Below, piece by piece: positions 24,903-32,560 of a DNA stretch of 64,000 nucleotides (position 1 is the first letter of the stretch; every line of letters starts with the position of its first letter). The notes below the pieces were generated by a model. The model was given only the letters and a program-made list of their open reading frames with translations. It was not told where the DNA came from and made no database searches. The DNA comes from Litoribacter populi (lineage in GTDB: Bacteria; Bacteroidota; Bacteroidia; Cytophagales; Cyclobacteriaceae). The stretch is from contig NZ_VMKN01000001.1 of NCBI RefSeq assembly GCF_007483685.1, positions 1,378,297-1,442,296 of the forward strand. Direction: 5' to 3'. The position numbers were made by a program, and so were the translations under genes.

Positions 24903-25244
24903 TCAATTTCTATAAATGGCGTTCCGGGCTTTCACTTCTAATTGCTCCCTAGTTTCTTCTGATAAGTTTGGAGCTATTTCAAATCCATCTGTATTTACTA
25001 CTTTAAAGGATTCAAAGTTAGTAGTCCAAACATTATCCAAAGCCTCCTCCATTTGCCTATGGGTCTTTTCCATGGAGTAAAAGTATAAGGCCGCATTGAA
25101 ATAAGCCAAGCTATCATTTTTCTCTTTGAACTCTCTTCTTTTCTCCGTTTTGCCGTCATTTTCAAAAACGGTTACCACATAACCCTTTTCAGTTTCGCAA
25201 CCTACCAAGACCAGCAATAAGCCTAAAACAATAAATCTTTTCAT
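24903..25244 (-). CDS. Phage-encoded small lipoprotein
   Basis: 113 residues with a lipoprotein signal peptide (MKRFIVLGLLLVLVGC, lipobox LVGC, Cys16). The mature part is charged and mostly helical, with Tyr-rich AYFNAALYFYSMEKT. It is the last gene of the early operon before the terminator. Envelope lipoproteins in prophages often block superinfection, but no such family is recognised here. Confidence 0.65.
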   Translation of the reverse strand: MKRFIVLGLLLVLVGCETEKGYVVTVFENDGKTEKRREFKEKNDSLAYFNAALYFYSMEKTHRQMEEALDNVWTTNFESFKVVNTDGFEIAPNLSEETREQLEVKARNAIYRN

Positions 25245-25272
25245 AGTGCTAAGTTTAAAATTGTAGCCAAAT

Positions 25273-25548
25273 TTAGTTATTACGGTGGAAACTCCAATGC
25301 TTCATCAATATCCGTCTTCTATCCGGTGTAACTTTAGGCTCCGGCACCTTGATGATCATCTCCGCCGATTCGGGGTAAAGATCGTCCACTATCTCAAAAG
25401 CATAATCAAAGGGCTTTGAATTTACGTGATCGATCACCCGCCACTCGGCAAACTTACGCCCGAAATATAGGCCCGCCGACCCGCCGACCACAAACCCGAA
25501 TCCCAAAAAGGATAGGGCTGTATAGATTGTCATTAATTCGTGCATCAT
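25273..25548 (-). CDS. Small membrane protein, unknown
   Basis: 91 residues with one N-terminal transmembrane segment (about 7-29, TALSFLGFGFVVGGSAGLYFG) and a soluble C-terminal part. Its ATG overlaps the stop of the preceding gene by 4 bp. It forms an envelope-related trio with the two neighbours. No family recognised. Confidence 0.6.
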   Translation of the reverse strand: MMHELMTIYTALSFLGFGFVVGGSAGLYFGRKFAEWRVIDHVNSKPFDYAFEIVDDLYPESAEMIIKVPEPKVTPDRRRILMKHWSFHRNN

Positions 25549-25847
25549 CTCAGTAAATGGGTTTTGATGGTCTTTTTAAAATCCTTTTCAGCTTGGTCAG
25601 TCATTTCCTCCGGAAGTCTGACAGTCAACTTACGCTTATAGGCTGGCGCATCAAATAAAGCCATCAGCCCGGCACAAAAAGCCATTATCATATAAACAGG
25701 TAACAAAATTATATCCTTAACATTATGGAGCCATGCCCTTGATTCCAATGTATATTCATTGCCATCCTGCTTGAGCTTCCAAAAGTGCCACTTATAAGCC
25801 AAGTCTATTCTATTGATGATTTTTACAAATTTCTTTTTCATTTTCAT
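25545..25847 (-). CDS. Small membrane protein, unknown
   Basis: 100 residues, basic N-terminus, one hydrophobic segment at about 47-65 (IILLPVYMIMAFCAGLMAL), and a C-terminal Lys/Glu-rich helix. Overlaps the next gene by 4 bp, so translationally coupled. No family recognised; possibly an accessory membrane protein of the lysogen. Confidence 0.6.
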   Translation of the reverse strand: MKMKKKFVKIINRIDLAYKWHFWKLKQDGNEYTLESRAWLHNVKDIILLPVYMIMAFCAGLMALFDAPAYKRKLTVRLPEEMTDQAEKDFKKTIKTHLLR

Positions 25848-25848
25848 A

Positions 25849-26259
25849 TCAAAATCTAAAGTTTGTCCAGTGATAAATAACCATTGAGCCGCCCGCTCTT
25901 TTTACTCCATTTTTCTCCTTAGGCTTATCTCCCATCCAGTACTTCTTAAAATCATGGACGCCTAAGAACCCATCTGAAATAGTAAAATCAATAATCTCCT
26001 TTGCAGACAACCTCCGCCCATCTACATGGATATCCATTCCCCATTTACCACCCCAGTCCTTTATTAGTATTCTCACGTCTTGAGTGCTTACCAACTTTTC
26101 CTGACTGGAAATTTTCTCACAATTCTTTGTCCTAAGCCCAGTGTACATGTGAATAGTCTCCCCGATTTTAGGAGTGATTTTCCTCCTAGTTCTGACGGTA
26201 AAAATTTTAGTACCGTTCTCAATCGGCTCTTTAAACCTCTTTTTAAATCCTATCAACAT
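25849..26259 (-). CDS. ASCH/PUA-like domain protein
   Basis: 136 residues. The start LIGFKKRFKEPIENGTKIFTVRTRRKITPKIGETIHMYTGLRTK fits the phage ASCH-like pattern F....I..G.K..T.R....P..G..I..., given here by its landmarks GTKIFTVR and KIGETIHMYTG. ASCH domains relate to PUA folds and bind RNA or modified bases. Role in this phage is unknown. Part of the tight early operon (1 bp before the lipoprotein block). Confidence 0.65.
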   Translation of the reverse strand: MLIGFKKRFKEPIENGTKIFTVRTRRKITPKIGETIHMYTGLRTKNCEKISSQEKLVSTQDVRILIKDWGGKWGMDIHVDGRRLSAKEIIDFTISDGFLGVHDFKKYWMGDKPKEKNGVKRAGGSMVIYHWTNFRF

Positions 26260-26260
26260 A

Positions 26261-26566
26261 TCAAATCCCTTTTTCCAGTTGTTTTCTCCTTTTAAAAGCT
26301 TCTATCATTTCCGCCTTTTTCAGGCTGGGGTCTACTCCTGTAAGCTGGCTCAAGGCCGTTTTATTTAGCTTCATGAGTTCCTTTTTCCACTCATCGCCAT
26401 ATGGCTCATAATCTTTTTCTATGGAAAGTATTCCTGCCCATGGGTAAAATTTAATAAAATCTTCCTTAGCCAATTCCTCAGTATCTGCTTCAATTTTAGT
26501 AGACCATTGAGGCTTATCTTTCACCCTAAGCCAGGCAGCGCCTGTATAAACTATTTTAAAAACCAT
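26261..26566 (-). CDS. Unknown early protein with SAP/HeH-like tail
   Basis: 101 residues. The N-terminal half has a short strand pattern around WLRVKDKPQWSTKIEA. The C-terminal LNKTALSQLTGVDPSLKKAEMIEAFKR resembles a helix-extended-loop-helix of the SAP/HeH type. Its first codons overlap a TTTAAA array (26555-26583). No firm family. Confidence 0.5.
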   Translation of the reverse strand: MVFKIVYTGAAWLRVKDKPQWSTKIEADTEELAKEDFIKFYPWAGILSIEKDYEPYGDEWKKELMKLNKTALSQLTGVDPSLKKAEMIEAFKRRKQLEKGI

Positions 26567-26567
26567 T

Positions 26568-26948
26568 TTAAATACCTTTTAAGAATGACAAATAAACCTT
26601 TTCAAACGTGGTGACCACCGCTGGCAAATCCTCATAGGGGATTTTGTCTAGTGGCCTTTTCTGCTTGGTGTACTTTTCACACCAAGCGTTGACCCGCCTC
26701 ATATCTACCTTGCCGCTCGACAGCTCCCAGCCCATCTCATGCGCCATGCTTAGGATTTTTCCAACCATGGCATCTTTATCCGACTTGCCGATGAGAGAAT
26801 CTATAAGTGCATTGGTCTCGGCGTGGGTCATGTCAGTGAGGTGGGTAGTACGCCCGTTGGTGTACTGCATTACTATTTCCTCTTTATTGTCAGTCCATCC
26901 TTTTTTTGCAAGGAGACCTCTTACGAACTTGATTTGATTGGTTGTCAT
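26568..26948 (-). CDS. GemA-like regulatory protein (DUF1018-type)
   Basis: 126 residues. The order of elements, MTTNQIKFVRGLLAKKGW, then TDMTHAETNALIDSL, a linker, KILSMAHEMGWE, VDMRRVNAWCEKYT and a final EDLPAVVTTFEKVY helix, matches GemA/gp16 of Mu, which affects host gene expression and DNA supercoiling. The position in the early region agrees. Identity is by pattern only. Confidence 0.5.
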   Translation of the reverse strand: MTTNQIKFVRGLLAKKGWTDNKEEIVMQYTNGRTTHLTDMTHAETNALIDSLIGKSDKDAMVGKILSMAHEMGWELSSGKVDMRRVNAWCEKYTKQKRPLDKIPYEDLPAVVTTFEKVYLSFLKGI

Positions 26949-26949
26949 A

Positions 26950-27162
26950 TTAGTAGAATTCAGCTGATATCTTTGTTGCCAGTGCTCTCATATACTTTGC
27001 TTTTTCTTTCCACTGCTCTCTTTTATCCATTTCGGCAGCAGACCCGTAACCTGTCAGTTTTCTATTTCCTATCTGAAGGCACCGCTTTTCTTCTCTGTCC
27101 AAAAGGGTCAGGACTGTTCCAAACTCCTCTTCGTCAAGTAATTCACTTACTGTTTGTCTCAT
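26950..27162 (-). CDS. Small early protein, unknown
   Basis: 70 residues, helical and charged (SELLDEEEFGTVLTLLDREEKRC). Stop one base before the GemA-like ATG, start overlapping the upstream gene by 4 bp. No family recognised. The coupling supports real translation. Confidence 0.55.
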   Translation of the reverse strand: MRQTVSELLDEEEFGTVLTLLDREEKRCLQIGNRKLTGYGSAAEMDKREQWKEKAKYMRALATKISAEFY

Positions 27163-27491
27163 GGTAGTTTTTCTAGAATTTCATCCACCCTTGATACCAT
27201 CCCCTCAAACTCCGAATCAGGTACGCAATCAGGATGCACATTCATTGAATTTCTGATTCCCTTTACAGCCTTCATTAGAGACTCATACTTTTCAAGGGGT
27301 ATGATTAAAAAATCATTTTGCACCCATGGCAGAATCGTAAACTCCTCTTCTACCCACTTAACACCAGCTTCAAAATCCTCCGAAATAGCTTTTACTGCGG
27401 CTTTGTTTTTAAGTTGGTCTTCACCTAATTGCTTTTTGGCATGTGCTTTAGAGGCGGCTTTAATTGTTTTTCTAATTGTTTTGTTTTCCAT
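27159..27491 (-). CDS. Small early protein, unknown
   Basis: 110 residues from ATG 27491 (MENKTIRKTIKAASKAHAKKQ); the frame is open further upstream but would overlap the preceding gene deeply. Basic N-terminal helix, then an acidic ISEDFEAGVKWVEEEF segment. Overlaps its neighbours at both ends. No family recognised. Confidence 0.55.
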   Translation of the reverse strand: MENKTIRKTIKAASKAHAKKQLGEDQLKNKAAVKAISEDFEAGVKWVEEEFTILPWVQNDFLIIPLEKYESLMKAVKGIRNSMNVHPDCVPDSEFEGMVSRVDEILEKLP

Positions 27492-27630
27492 AATCATTTT
27501 TTTGTCTTTTAATGTGAAGTTTAGCTTCTTTTTTAGTGGCAAATGTCCCGCAATACATAGGGGAAAATCCTCCAAAAAAAACATCATATGAATTACTTCC
27601 CTTATCAAATTTGATTGAATACCTTTCCAT
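27472..27630 (-). CDS. Small early protein (52 aa), unknown
   Basis: 52 residues from ATG 27630 (MERYSIKFDKGSNSYDVFFGG). Two or three beta strands with GTFATKKEAKLHIKRQ near the end, which resembles small KTSC/DUF-like modules but is not assigned. Starts 5 bp after the stop of the preceding gene and overlaps the next by 20 bp. Confidence 0.5.
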   Translation of the reverse strand: MERYSIKFDKGSNSYDVFFGGFSPMYCGTFATKKEAKLHIKRQKNDYGKQNN

Positions 27631-27635
27631 AATTT

Positions 27636-28067
27636 CTAGCTTGTTATTTGGCTCCATGGATTCTGGAAAGCCTCTTTTTTCAAATAATTTTCCGGGTCTA
27701 GTTTGGCACGGTTGCCCATCCGTTTGAGGTAGCTGTTGTAAGCTGGAATGCTCATGAGGCAGGTTATTTTTTCAGCATCGGTAAGCTTCTTATACAGCGG
27801 CTCACAGCGCTTGCGGTTTACCTTCTTTCCGTAAGCTTCCCAGAAGGCATCAAAGGAAAGGTCGGGTGGAATCATCTCCAGTTTGCCTTTTATTTTGCTT
27901 CTGATTTCTTCCAGATTTTTCAAACTGAGCGGCAAGTGAGTAAGTATCCATTTGATTTGCTCCTGATTCATCGAAGCGTTGTTGTGGAAGTAGGCCAAAA
28001 ACCCGCCCACGTAGCCAAAAACAACGTTTCCAGAAAAACTGGAACTGGTCAAAACATATTTTTCCAT
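27636..28067 (-). CDS. Replication-organiser-like protein (DnaD C-terminal-like pattern)
   Basis: 143 residues. The segment FDAFWEAYGKKVNRKRCEPLYKKLTD...(I)PAYNSYLKR...DPENYLKKEAFQNPW has the pattern F..FW..Y..K..R..AE..W..L...PETYL.....W found at the ends of phage replication initiator/organiser proteins. Located beside the P-loop ATPase. Together they suggest an accessory replication pair. The homology call is tentative. Confidence 0.45.
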   Translation of the reverse strand: MEKYVLTSSSFSGNVVFGYVGGFLAYFHNNASMNQEQIKWILTHLPLSLKNLEEIRSKIKGKLEMIPPDLSFDAFWEAYGKKVNRKRCEPLYKKLTDAEKITCLMSIPAYNSYLKRMGNRAKLDPENYLKKEAFQNPWSQITS

Positions 28068-28072
28068 GTGCT

Positions 28073-28894
28073 TTACCCCTCTGTTTCTAGTAAAACTTTT
28101 GACGCTACCCCCCCCTTTTCAGAGTGGATTTTGATGCTTTCCCCCTCCCTTTCGGAGTCGGAATTTTCAAAAAGCCCCGCCTGTTGGTCTGGCTTTTTAC
28201 CCTTTGCCCCCTTGCCTTTCTTGGGGGTTCCTTCCGTTACCCGCTTGGCGAAAAAGGCGGGATTCAACTCCCTTGCCCTTTCTTCCCACACTAGGTAAGG
28301 CTCAAATCCCCCAAAGCGGTTTTTCTCGGGATGGGCAATATACTTGCTGACAAATATTCCCATACCGCCATCAAACAGGATTTTCGAACTGATTTCCTTT
28401 TTCAATGCCCCGTTCTTATTGGAATGGGAAATGAAAATAAAGGCCTTCTTTTGCCCGTACCTGTTTTTGAGGTAGGTGTAATCGGCCCAGCTGAAACCCG
28501 TATAGTCTATACTGTCTATAAAGATGAAATCGGGACTGTTACGCTTTTTGAGGTAGTTGTCCAGGTCTTCTAATAGACCTACCCCCTCTGTGCCTTCTAT
28601 GGGGTCTATGGGGTAGAATACCCCGCTTTCCTCATCCATCCGGTTCCGCTTGGTAGCTTCCTGCAAGTCGGAGCCGTGGCGCTGTTCGTAGGAGAGCCAT
28701 GCTACCTTGCCAAACTGGCAAAGCATCTTAGCCATCTGCATGCAAAACTCTGTCTTACCGTTGCCCGAAAACCCGTAAATCACTGCACTGAAATTATATG
28801 GTATTTTACCCAGTGTCCCTGCAAACTTTGTATCACCGATGGGCAGGAACTTAAATCGCATCTGGTGAAACTGCTTTACTCCAAGTACTTTCAT
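28073..28894 (-). CDS. RecA/RadA-like P-loop ATPase
   Basis: 273 residues. Walker A GFSGNGKT at residues 41-48, Walker B PDFIFIDSID with Asp127, and a sensor-like IFISHSNKNG segment. This is the compact RecA-fold ATPase common in Bacteroidota phages next to replication genes. The C-terminal 50 residues are Lys/Gly-rich and probably disordered. A role in loading a helicase or in strand exchange is inferred. It follows the DUF3164/NTP-PPase genes and precedes the organiser-like gene by 5 bp. Confidence 0.75.
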   Translation of the reverse strand: MKVLGVKQFHQMRFKFLPIGDTKFAGTLGKIPYNFSAVIYGFSGNGKTEFCMQMAKMLCQFGKVAWLSYEQRHGSDLQEATKRNRMDEESGVFYPIDPIEGTEGVGLLEDLDNYLKKRNSPDFIFIDSIDYTGFSWADYTYLKNRYGQKKAFIFISHSNKNGALKKEISSKILFDGGMGIFVSKYIAHPEKNRFGGFEPYLVWEERARELNPAFFAKRVTEGTPKKGKGAKGKKPDQQAGLFENSDSEREGESIKIHSEKGGVASKVLLETEG

Positions 28895-28900
28895 TTGGTC

Positions 28901-29029
28901 TTATCTCACAATTTTTTGTTTCAAAATAGAACCACAACTCCCGCACTTCACCACGTCTATTCTCCCCCTCGTACAGGAGTCGTAATTCTCTACTTCCTTA
29001 GGCTTCTGATTTGGGCAACACTGCTTCAT
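28901..29029 (-). CDS. Zinc-ribbon-like mini-protein (42 aa)
   Basis: ATG 29029, preceded by AAGGAAC, gives 42 residues ending at TAA 28901-28903. It holds CC near the start, a mid Cys and KCGSCGSIL, so a CxxC pair plus further cysteines fit a small zinc ribbon (Com-like in size). It overlaps the NTP-PPase-like gene by 32 bp and ends 6 bp before the ATPase gene. Function unknown. Confidence 0.55.
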   Translation of the reverse strand: MKQCCPNQKPKEVENYDSCTRGRIDVVKCGSCGSILKQKIVR

Positions 29030-29417
29030 GTTCCTTTCTCATTAGCTCCGCAATCATTTCAGCCACACCGTCTACTCTTTTACAGCAGGCTTGTTTTAAT
29101 GGGTGTTCTATACCCCTTCTTTCCAATGTCTCCTTAGCCGCGATGTATAGAGCCCCCGCTTTTACCAACTCCCTTATTCGGCCTTGAATGCCTTGTTTGG
29201 CAGTGGGTTTCCAACTTTTAATGTGCCAAGGCCAGCTAAAAGGATATTCAGTCCTATGCTCGGGTTCCATCTGATAAGTTGCCGCCGCCAATATTAAGTC
29301 CTGAGGATTGTTCCAATTGTCGTCATGTTCCGGGGTGAAGCCCTTTACCTCAATTTGCCTTTTCCTCTCATCCTTGATGAGTTTAATGGCCTTCTGAAGG
29401 TGTGTTAATTCAGTCAT
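28998..29417 (-). CDS. Phage NTP pyrophosphohydrolase-like protein
   Basis: 139 residues. The pattern DERKRQIEVKGFTPEHDD, then LILAAATYQ, PFSWPWHIKSWKP and RELVKAGALYIAA is the common phage family related to all-alpha dATP/dGTP pyrophosphohydrolases, which adjust nucleotide pools. Acidic residues of the metal site (E, D in PEHDD) are present. Enzyme activity is inferred from family. Overlaps its neighbours by 4 and 32 bp. Confidence 0.6.
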   Translation of the reverse strand: MTELTHLQKAIKLIKDERKRQIEVKGFTPEHDDNWNNPQDLILAAATYQMEPEHRTEYPFSWPWHIKSWKPTAKQGIQGRIRELVKAGALYIAAKETLERRGIEHPLKQACCKRVDGVAEMIAELMRKEHEAVLPKSEA

Positions 29418-30037
29418 ATCGAAGCAAAGTTTAGCTGTATATCCTCATACTCACCCCGCTCATTCCTTACCCATACTTGGTAATACTCCCTTGTGCCCGG
29501 TCTCCTGATAGCCTTATCAATAAGCCCCATTGCTTCCGTGTAAAGTGGCTGGTTTATCCTGCTGGTATATCTCCTTAGACCAAGCACTTTCTTTGTATCA
29601 AGCTTTCCGTTTTGCCTGTTGAAAGCATCCATAACTAGCGGCTTCATATAATCTTTAGCCCCATCAAGCCCAACTCTTAAAAATTCGTCCAGCTTGTCTT
29701 TAGCCAGCTGGATAGTGTTCTCGTCGAATACAATAATAGAGTTCACCTTTACCATTATCTTAATACTCCTGTCGAAGTTGTAAAAGGTTGCGGAGCCTTT
29801 CCCCTTGCCTAACTGACCATTTTCTTTCACAAATAGCTCGTATAAACGCTCCGCCTCGGCTATAAAATTCTCCTTGAAGGATGTTAGCCCATAGTGTAGC
29901 TTTGAGGCCTCTGTAGCCAGTTTAAATAGGCTTACTTCAGCGGCTCTTTCAAACTTGGTAGTTCTGTCATAAGGGATGCTGGTCCCCGCTTCGTCTTTCC
30001 ACAGCTTATCGCTGGATTTTTGTTTTGTGATGTTCAT
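29414..30037 (-). CDS. DUF3164 family early protein
   Basis: 207 residues. Landmarks are LWKDEAGTSIPYDRT, then KGSATFYNFDRSIKIMVKV, IVFDENTIQLAKDKLDEFL, and the final YQVWVRNERGEYEDIQLNFA. This matches DUF3164, a family widely kept in Mu-like phages and located between transposition genes and late control. Biochemical role unknown. Overlaps the upstream small gene by 32 bp. Confidence 0.75.
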   Translation of the reverse strand: MNITKQKSSDKLWKDEAGTSIPYDRTTKFERAAEVSLFKLATEASKLHYGLTSFKENFIAEAERLYELFVKENGQLGKGKGSATFYNFDRSIKIMVKVNSIIVFDENTIQLAKDKLDEFLRVGLDGAKDYMKPLVMDAFNRQNGKLDTKKVLGLRRYTSRINQPLYTEAMGLIDKAIRRPGTREYYQVWVRNERGEYEDIQLNFASI

Positions 30038-30224
30038 CTTGGTATTTGTCTAAATGATTGTTTAATTCTGCTAATCTGCTGATCATGTCAAACCTAGTCT
30101 GCCAATCGGCGTTTGGGCGGTTGCGTAGCCAGTCCTCGGTTTTTTCGATTTCGGCTAGTACCTCCTCCGGGGTCTGTTTTGTTAATTCCCGGTTATTTGA
30201 TAGGCTCGTAGTAGTCAATTCCAC
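30006..30224 (-). CDS. Small early protein, unknown
   Basis: 72 residues, helical: TPEEVLAEIEKTEDWLRNRPNADWQTRFDMISRLAELNNHL. Overlaps the genes on both sides by about 32 bp, as is typical in this operon. No family recognised. Confidence 0.55.
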   Translation of the reverse strand: MELTTTSLSNNRELTKQTPEEVLAEIEKTEDWLRNRPNADWQTRFDMISRLAELNNHLDKYQDEHHKTKIQR

Positions 30225-30417
30225 GTCTAATTTTTGTTTTTTTATAATTATACTTACCCATATAGAATTGAAGCATTTTCCTATTGAAAGGCGTTACATT
30301 GCTTGTAGCCTCAAAGGACTTTCCTAGCTTCATTTGTGCCTCCGCTTCATCTCTCGTTCTGACAAAAGTGATAGCCTGACTGCTTTTTGATTCTTCTGAT
30401 TTTCCCATGTTAGGCAT
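30193..30417 (-). CDS. Small early protein, unknown
   Basis: 74 residues. Basic C-terminus (MGKYNYKKTKIRRGIDYYEPIK) and an N-terminal Ser-rich part. It overlaps neighbouring genes by 8 and 32 bp. No family recognised; the tight packing argues that it is real. Confidence 0.5.
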   Translation of the reverse strand: MPNMGKSEESKSSQAITFVRTRDEAEAQMKLGKSFEATSNVTPFNRKMLQFYMGKYNYKKTKIRRGIDYYEPIK

Positions 30418-30730
30418 ATTCCTTGTCGATATCGTTTACAATCTGCCGGGTGATGATGCATTCATACTGGTAATGTTCGCCCATTGATTGCTCTATCTGG
30501 TTGAACCAGCAATACAGGGCTTTGGCCTCCTTGCTGTTGAGCTTCAGGCTGAATCCCGTTTTGTTGTTGAATTCGGCTTTCTTTATCTTGGCCCTGATGC
30601 GGTCATTTACCCCGTCCACCAGTTCTGTCAAAAGGCTATCAGCCATATTGGTAGGCTGGTGCATTCTGAGTGCCGCCGTGAGTAGGTAATGGATGCCTTC
30701 CAGCTGGGTTCTATTTAGTTTGAAGTTCAT
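30410..30730 (-). CDS. Small early protein, unknown
   Basis: 106 residues, all helical (NRTQLEGIHYLLTAALRMHQ, KLNSKEAKALYCWFNQIEQ). Overlaps the DnaA-like gene by 20 bp. No family recognised. Comparable small helical proteins occur at this place in other Bacteroidota transposable phages, so far as I recall. Confidence 0.55.
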   Translation of the reverse strand: MNFKLNRTQLEGIHYLLTAALRMHQPTNMADSLLTELVDGVNDRIRAKIKKAEFNNKTGFSLKLNSKEAKALYCWFNQIEQSMGEHYQYECIITRQIVNDIDKEYA

Positions 30731-31001
30731 ATTTCTCTAAGTGATTTTTGATATTCTGGTACCGCTGAGATACTTCCTTATAGATTTTTACATGTTGGCG
30801 GATTTGGCTTATTTGTTTGGTCACATTAGACCTGTCACGCCGGGTGAAATCTGCTATCTCCCAATGCCTATATTCTTTAGAAAGGAATAGATAAAACATC
30901 TGCCTAGCCTCAGAAAATGGCTTTTTCTTTGTGAAGCCTAATAGTTCGCTTTCCTTGATGTCATATTCCAGACATACCGCTATCAATACCTTTTCTTTCA
31001 T
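30711..31001 (-). CDS. Stand-alone DnaA domain IV-like protein
   Basis: 96 residues. EARQMFYLFLSKEYRHWEIADFTRRDRSNVTKQISQI follows the DnaA DNA-binding domain pattern AR...YL......S...IG...GRDHSTV..A...I, here with RRDRSNV as the DnaA-box-contacting motif. The preceding YDIKESELLGF matches the domain's first helix. There is no AAA+ part. It may bind DnaA-box-like sites in phage or host DNA, or compete with host DnaA. Overlaps its neighbours by 4 and 20 bp. Confidence 0.65.
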   Translation of the reverse strand: MKEKVLIAVCLEYDIKESELLGFTKKKPFSEARQMFYLFLSKEYRHWEIADFTRRDRSNVTKQISQIRQHVKIYKEVSQRYQNIKNHLEKYELQTK

Positions 31002-31402
31002 CGCATCACCTCCTTTATTATGCGGTGCATCATAGTACTGTATGTCCGCTCCAAGATTACCGAGTGGGGGCGAAACCCCACGTCATTGGCATCGTGCAGG
31101 GCCGTGTAGGTCTGCAACCTGTCATCCAGCCCCATGCTATAGGCTACCTCCAAAAAGAGCCTGTCACGCTTCAGCCAGTGCATTTTCCACCAGCTCCAAA
31201 ACTCCTTATGATACACTACCTCGCGCACGATGGGAAGATCTTCCCCATATTCGGCTTTGAGATATTGATAGCCCATTTCCTCCTGATACTGGGCATACTG
31301 CATATCATCCCAGTTCAGGGCGTTTTGCACCTGCATTTTTACAGTGGCATTCTCCCTGCGTACCTTTTCTATGTGGGTGATTTTCTTAGTCTGCGTTTTC
31401 AT
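30998..31402 (-). CDS. Unknown early protein
   Basis: 134 residues, Trp/Tyr-rich centre (YHKEFWSWWKMHWLKRDRLFLEVAYSMG) and a basic helical end. Overlaps neighbours by 4 and 17 bp. No family that I can name. Likely a conserved early protein of this phage group. Confidence 0.55.
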   Translation of the reverse strand: MKTQTKKITHIEKVRRENATVKMQVQNALNWDDMQYAQYQEEMGYQYLKAEYGEDLPIVREVVYHKEFWSWWKMHWLKRDRLFLEVAYSMGLDDRLQTYTALHDANDVGFRPHSVILERTYSTMMHRIIKEVMR

Positions 31403-31634
31403 CGTTTAGGGTATCGTTAAAAAGTTCCATTGCTTTCTCTGTAGAAATATTCTGTACTGAGGTGATTAACAGACCGTGGTCATCACCACCCGTTTCCATA
31501 TCATGAAAGGAGGGCTTATATCCTTTGTCCATAATATCCGTTATCGCATCCTCAATGCCTTGCCAGTCTGGCTGTGCTTTCCAATCCCAAGTAAAGGCGT
31601 GGTTTATGATTATATATTCTTTGCGTCTGTACAT
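31386..31634 (-). CDS. Small early protein, unknown
   Basis: 82 residues, acidic C-terminus, with NHAFTWDWKAQPDWQGIEDAITDIMDKGYKP and GGDDHGLLITSVQNI. Two bases separate it from the MuB-like gene stop and it overlaps the next by 17 bp. No family recognised. Confidence 0.55.
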   Translation of the reverse strand: MYRRKEYIIINHAFTWDWKAQPDWQGIEDAITDIMDKGYKPSFHDMETGGDDHGLLITSVQNISTEKAMELFNDTLNDENAD

Positions 31635-31636
31635 GA

Positions 31637-32503
31637 TTACCCCCTGTTCTTTTCTGCGTGTACCAATCTCTTTACCCTCCTCAAATCACCCTCAGACTCA
31701 TTGATGATGCGCTTTACTGTAAGGGCATCCTGCACCCCGTTAGCCAAGCAAATGGCGGTAATATCCTTGTCGTTAGGCTTTGGAATAGGAATGAATTTCC
31801 GTCCAAGACGGCTGTAAATCTCCTTATACCCCTTGCGGTTGAGTCTTAAGCCCTTCTCTATCCGCTTCTCTAGGTGGTCGGTTGCCATCAGTACTATCCC
31901 GCATTTGCCCTCTAGCATGTTGTACAGCGTGATGAAAAAATACAGTACCTGATCACTCAGCTTGTCAGCCTCATCAAGGATGATAATGGGGTTTTCCGCC
32001 CGCTGGATGCTCGTGATTATATGGTGCATCATGTCCGCTACCGTGTAGCCTCCCGAGTCCTTACCCATCACCCTAAGTAGCTCGGATAGGAAAGTTTTCC
32101 TATTGTACCACTCGTTGCACTTCACCATAAAGACATTTTCCTTTGCCGTAAAAAGCTCCCCGGTAAAGGTCTTACCCGTACCCGCCTCGGCTATTATTCC
32201 AAATACGTTGGCATGTAGCCGGGCATCCTCAAAAAAGACATTCAGCCCCTTGCTTGAGCGGGTTTCCACGGCTACCCAGTCTTTTACCATTACCTGAATG
32301 GCCACATTCCTCCAAGCCTCATCACTGATGGCATCCCATTTGCCATTTAGCATATGGGAAATGTAAGCCCCGCTTACTTTTGTAAGCTGTTTGGAAGCCT
32401 TGTTAGCCGATCCGCCAGCCACATTTTGCACGTAGTTGCGTAAATCCTCAGCGATTTGCTGTTTTCTGTCAGTCGAAAGTGTTTGATTTGTACTCATATT
32501 CAT
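31637..32503 (-). CDS. MuB-like transposition ATPase
   Basis: 288 residues. N-terminal helix-turn-helix-like part (residues 15-60, ASKQLTKVSGAYISHMLNGKW), then an AAA+ core with Walker A GIIAEAGTGKT at 102-112 and Walker B PIIILDEADK with Asp177. MuB binds target DNA, protects the element from self-insertion and stimulates MuA. It directly follows the transposase gene (57 bp gap). Two ATG choices (32503, 32497) are possible. Confidence 0.9.
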   Translation of the reverse strand: MNMSTNQTLSTDRKQQIAEDLRNYVQNVAGGSANKASKQLTKVSGAYISHMLNGKWDAISDEAWRNVAIQVMVKDWVAVETRSSKGLNVFFEDARLHANVFGIIAEAGTGKTFTGELFTAKENVFMVKCNEWYNRKTFLSELLRVMGKDSGGYTVADMMHHIITSIQRAENPIIILDEADKLSDQVLYFFITLYNMLEGKCGIVLMATDHLEKRIEKGLRLNRKGYKEIYSRLGRKFIPIPKPNDKDITAICLANGVQDALTVKRIINESEGDLRRVKRLVHAEKNRG

Positions 32504-32560
32504 TTTTAGTTAAGATTAAGGCGGTTGCCCCTCGCACGGGTGCCGCCATTTTTTATTGAT

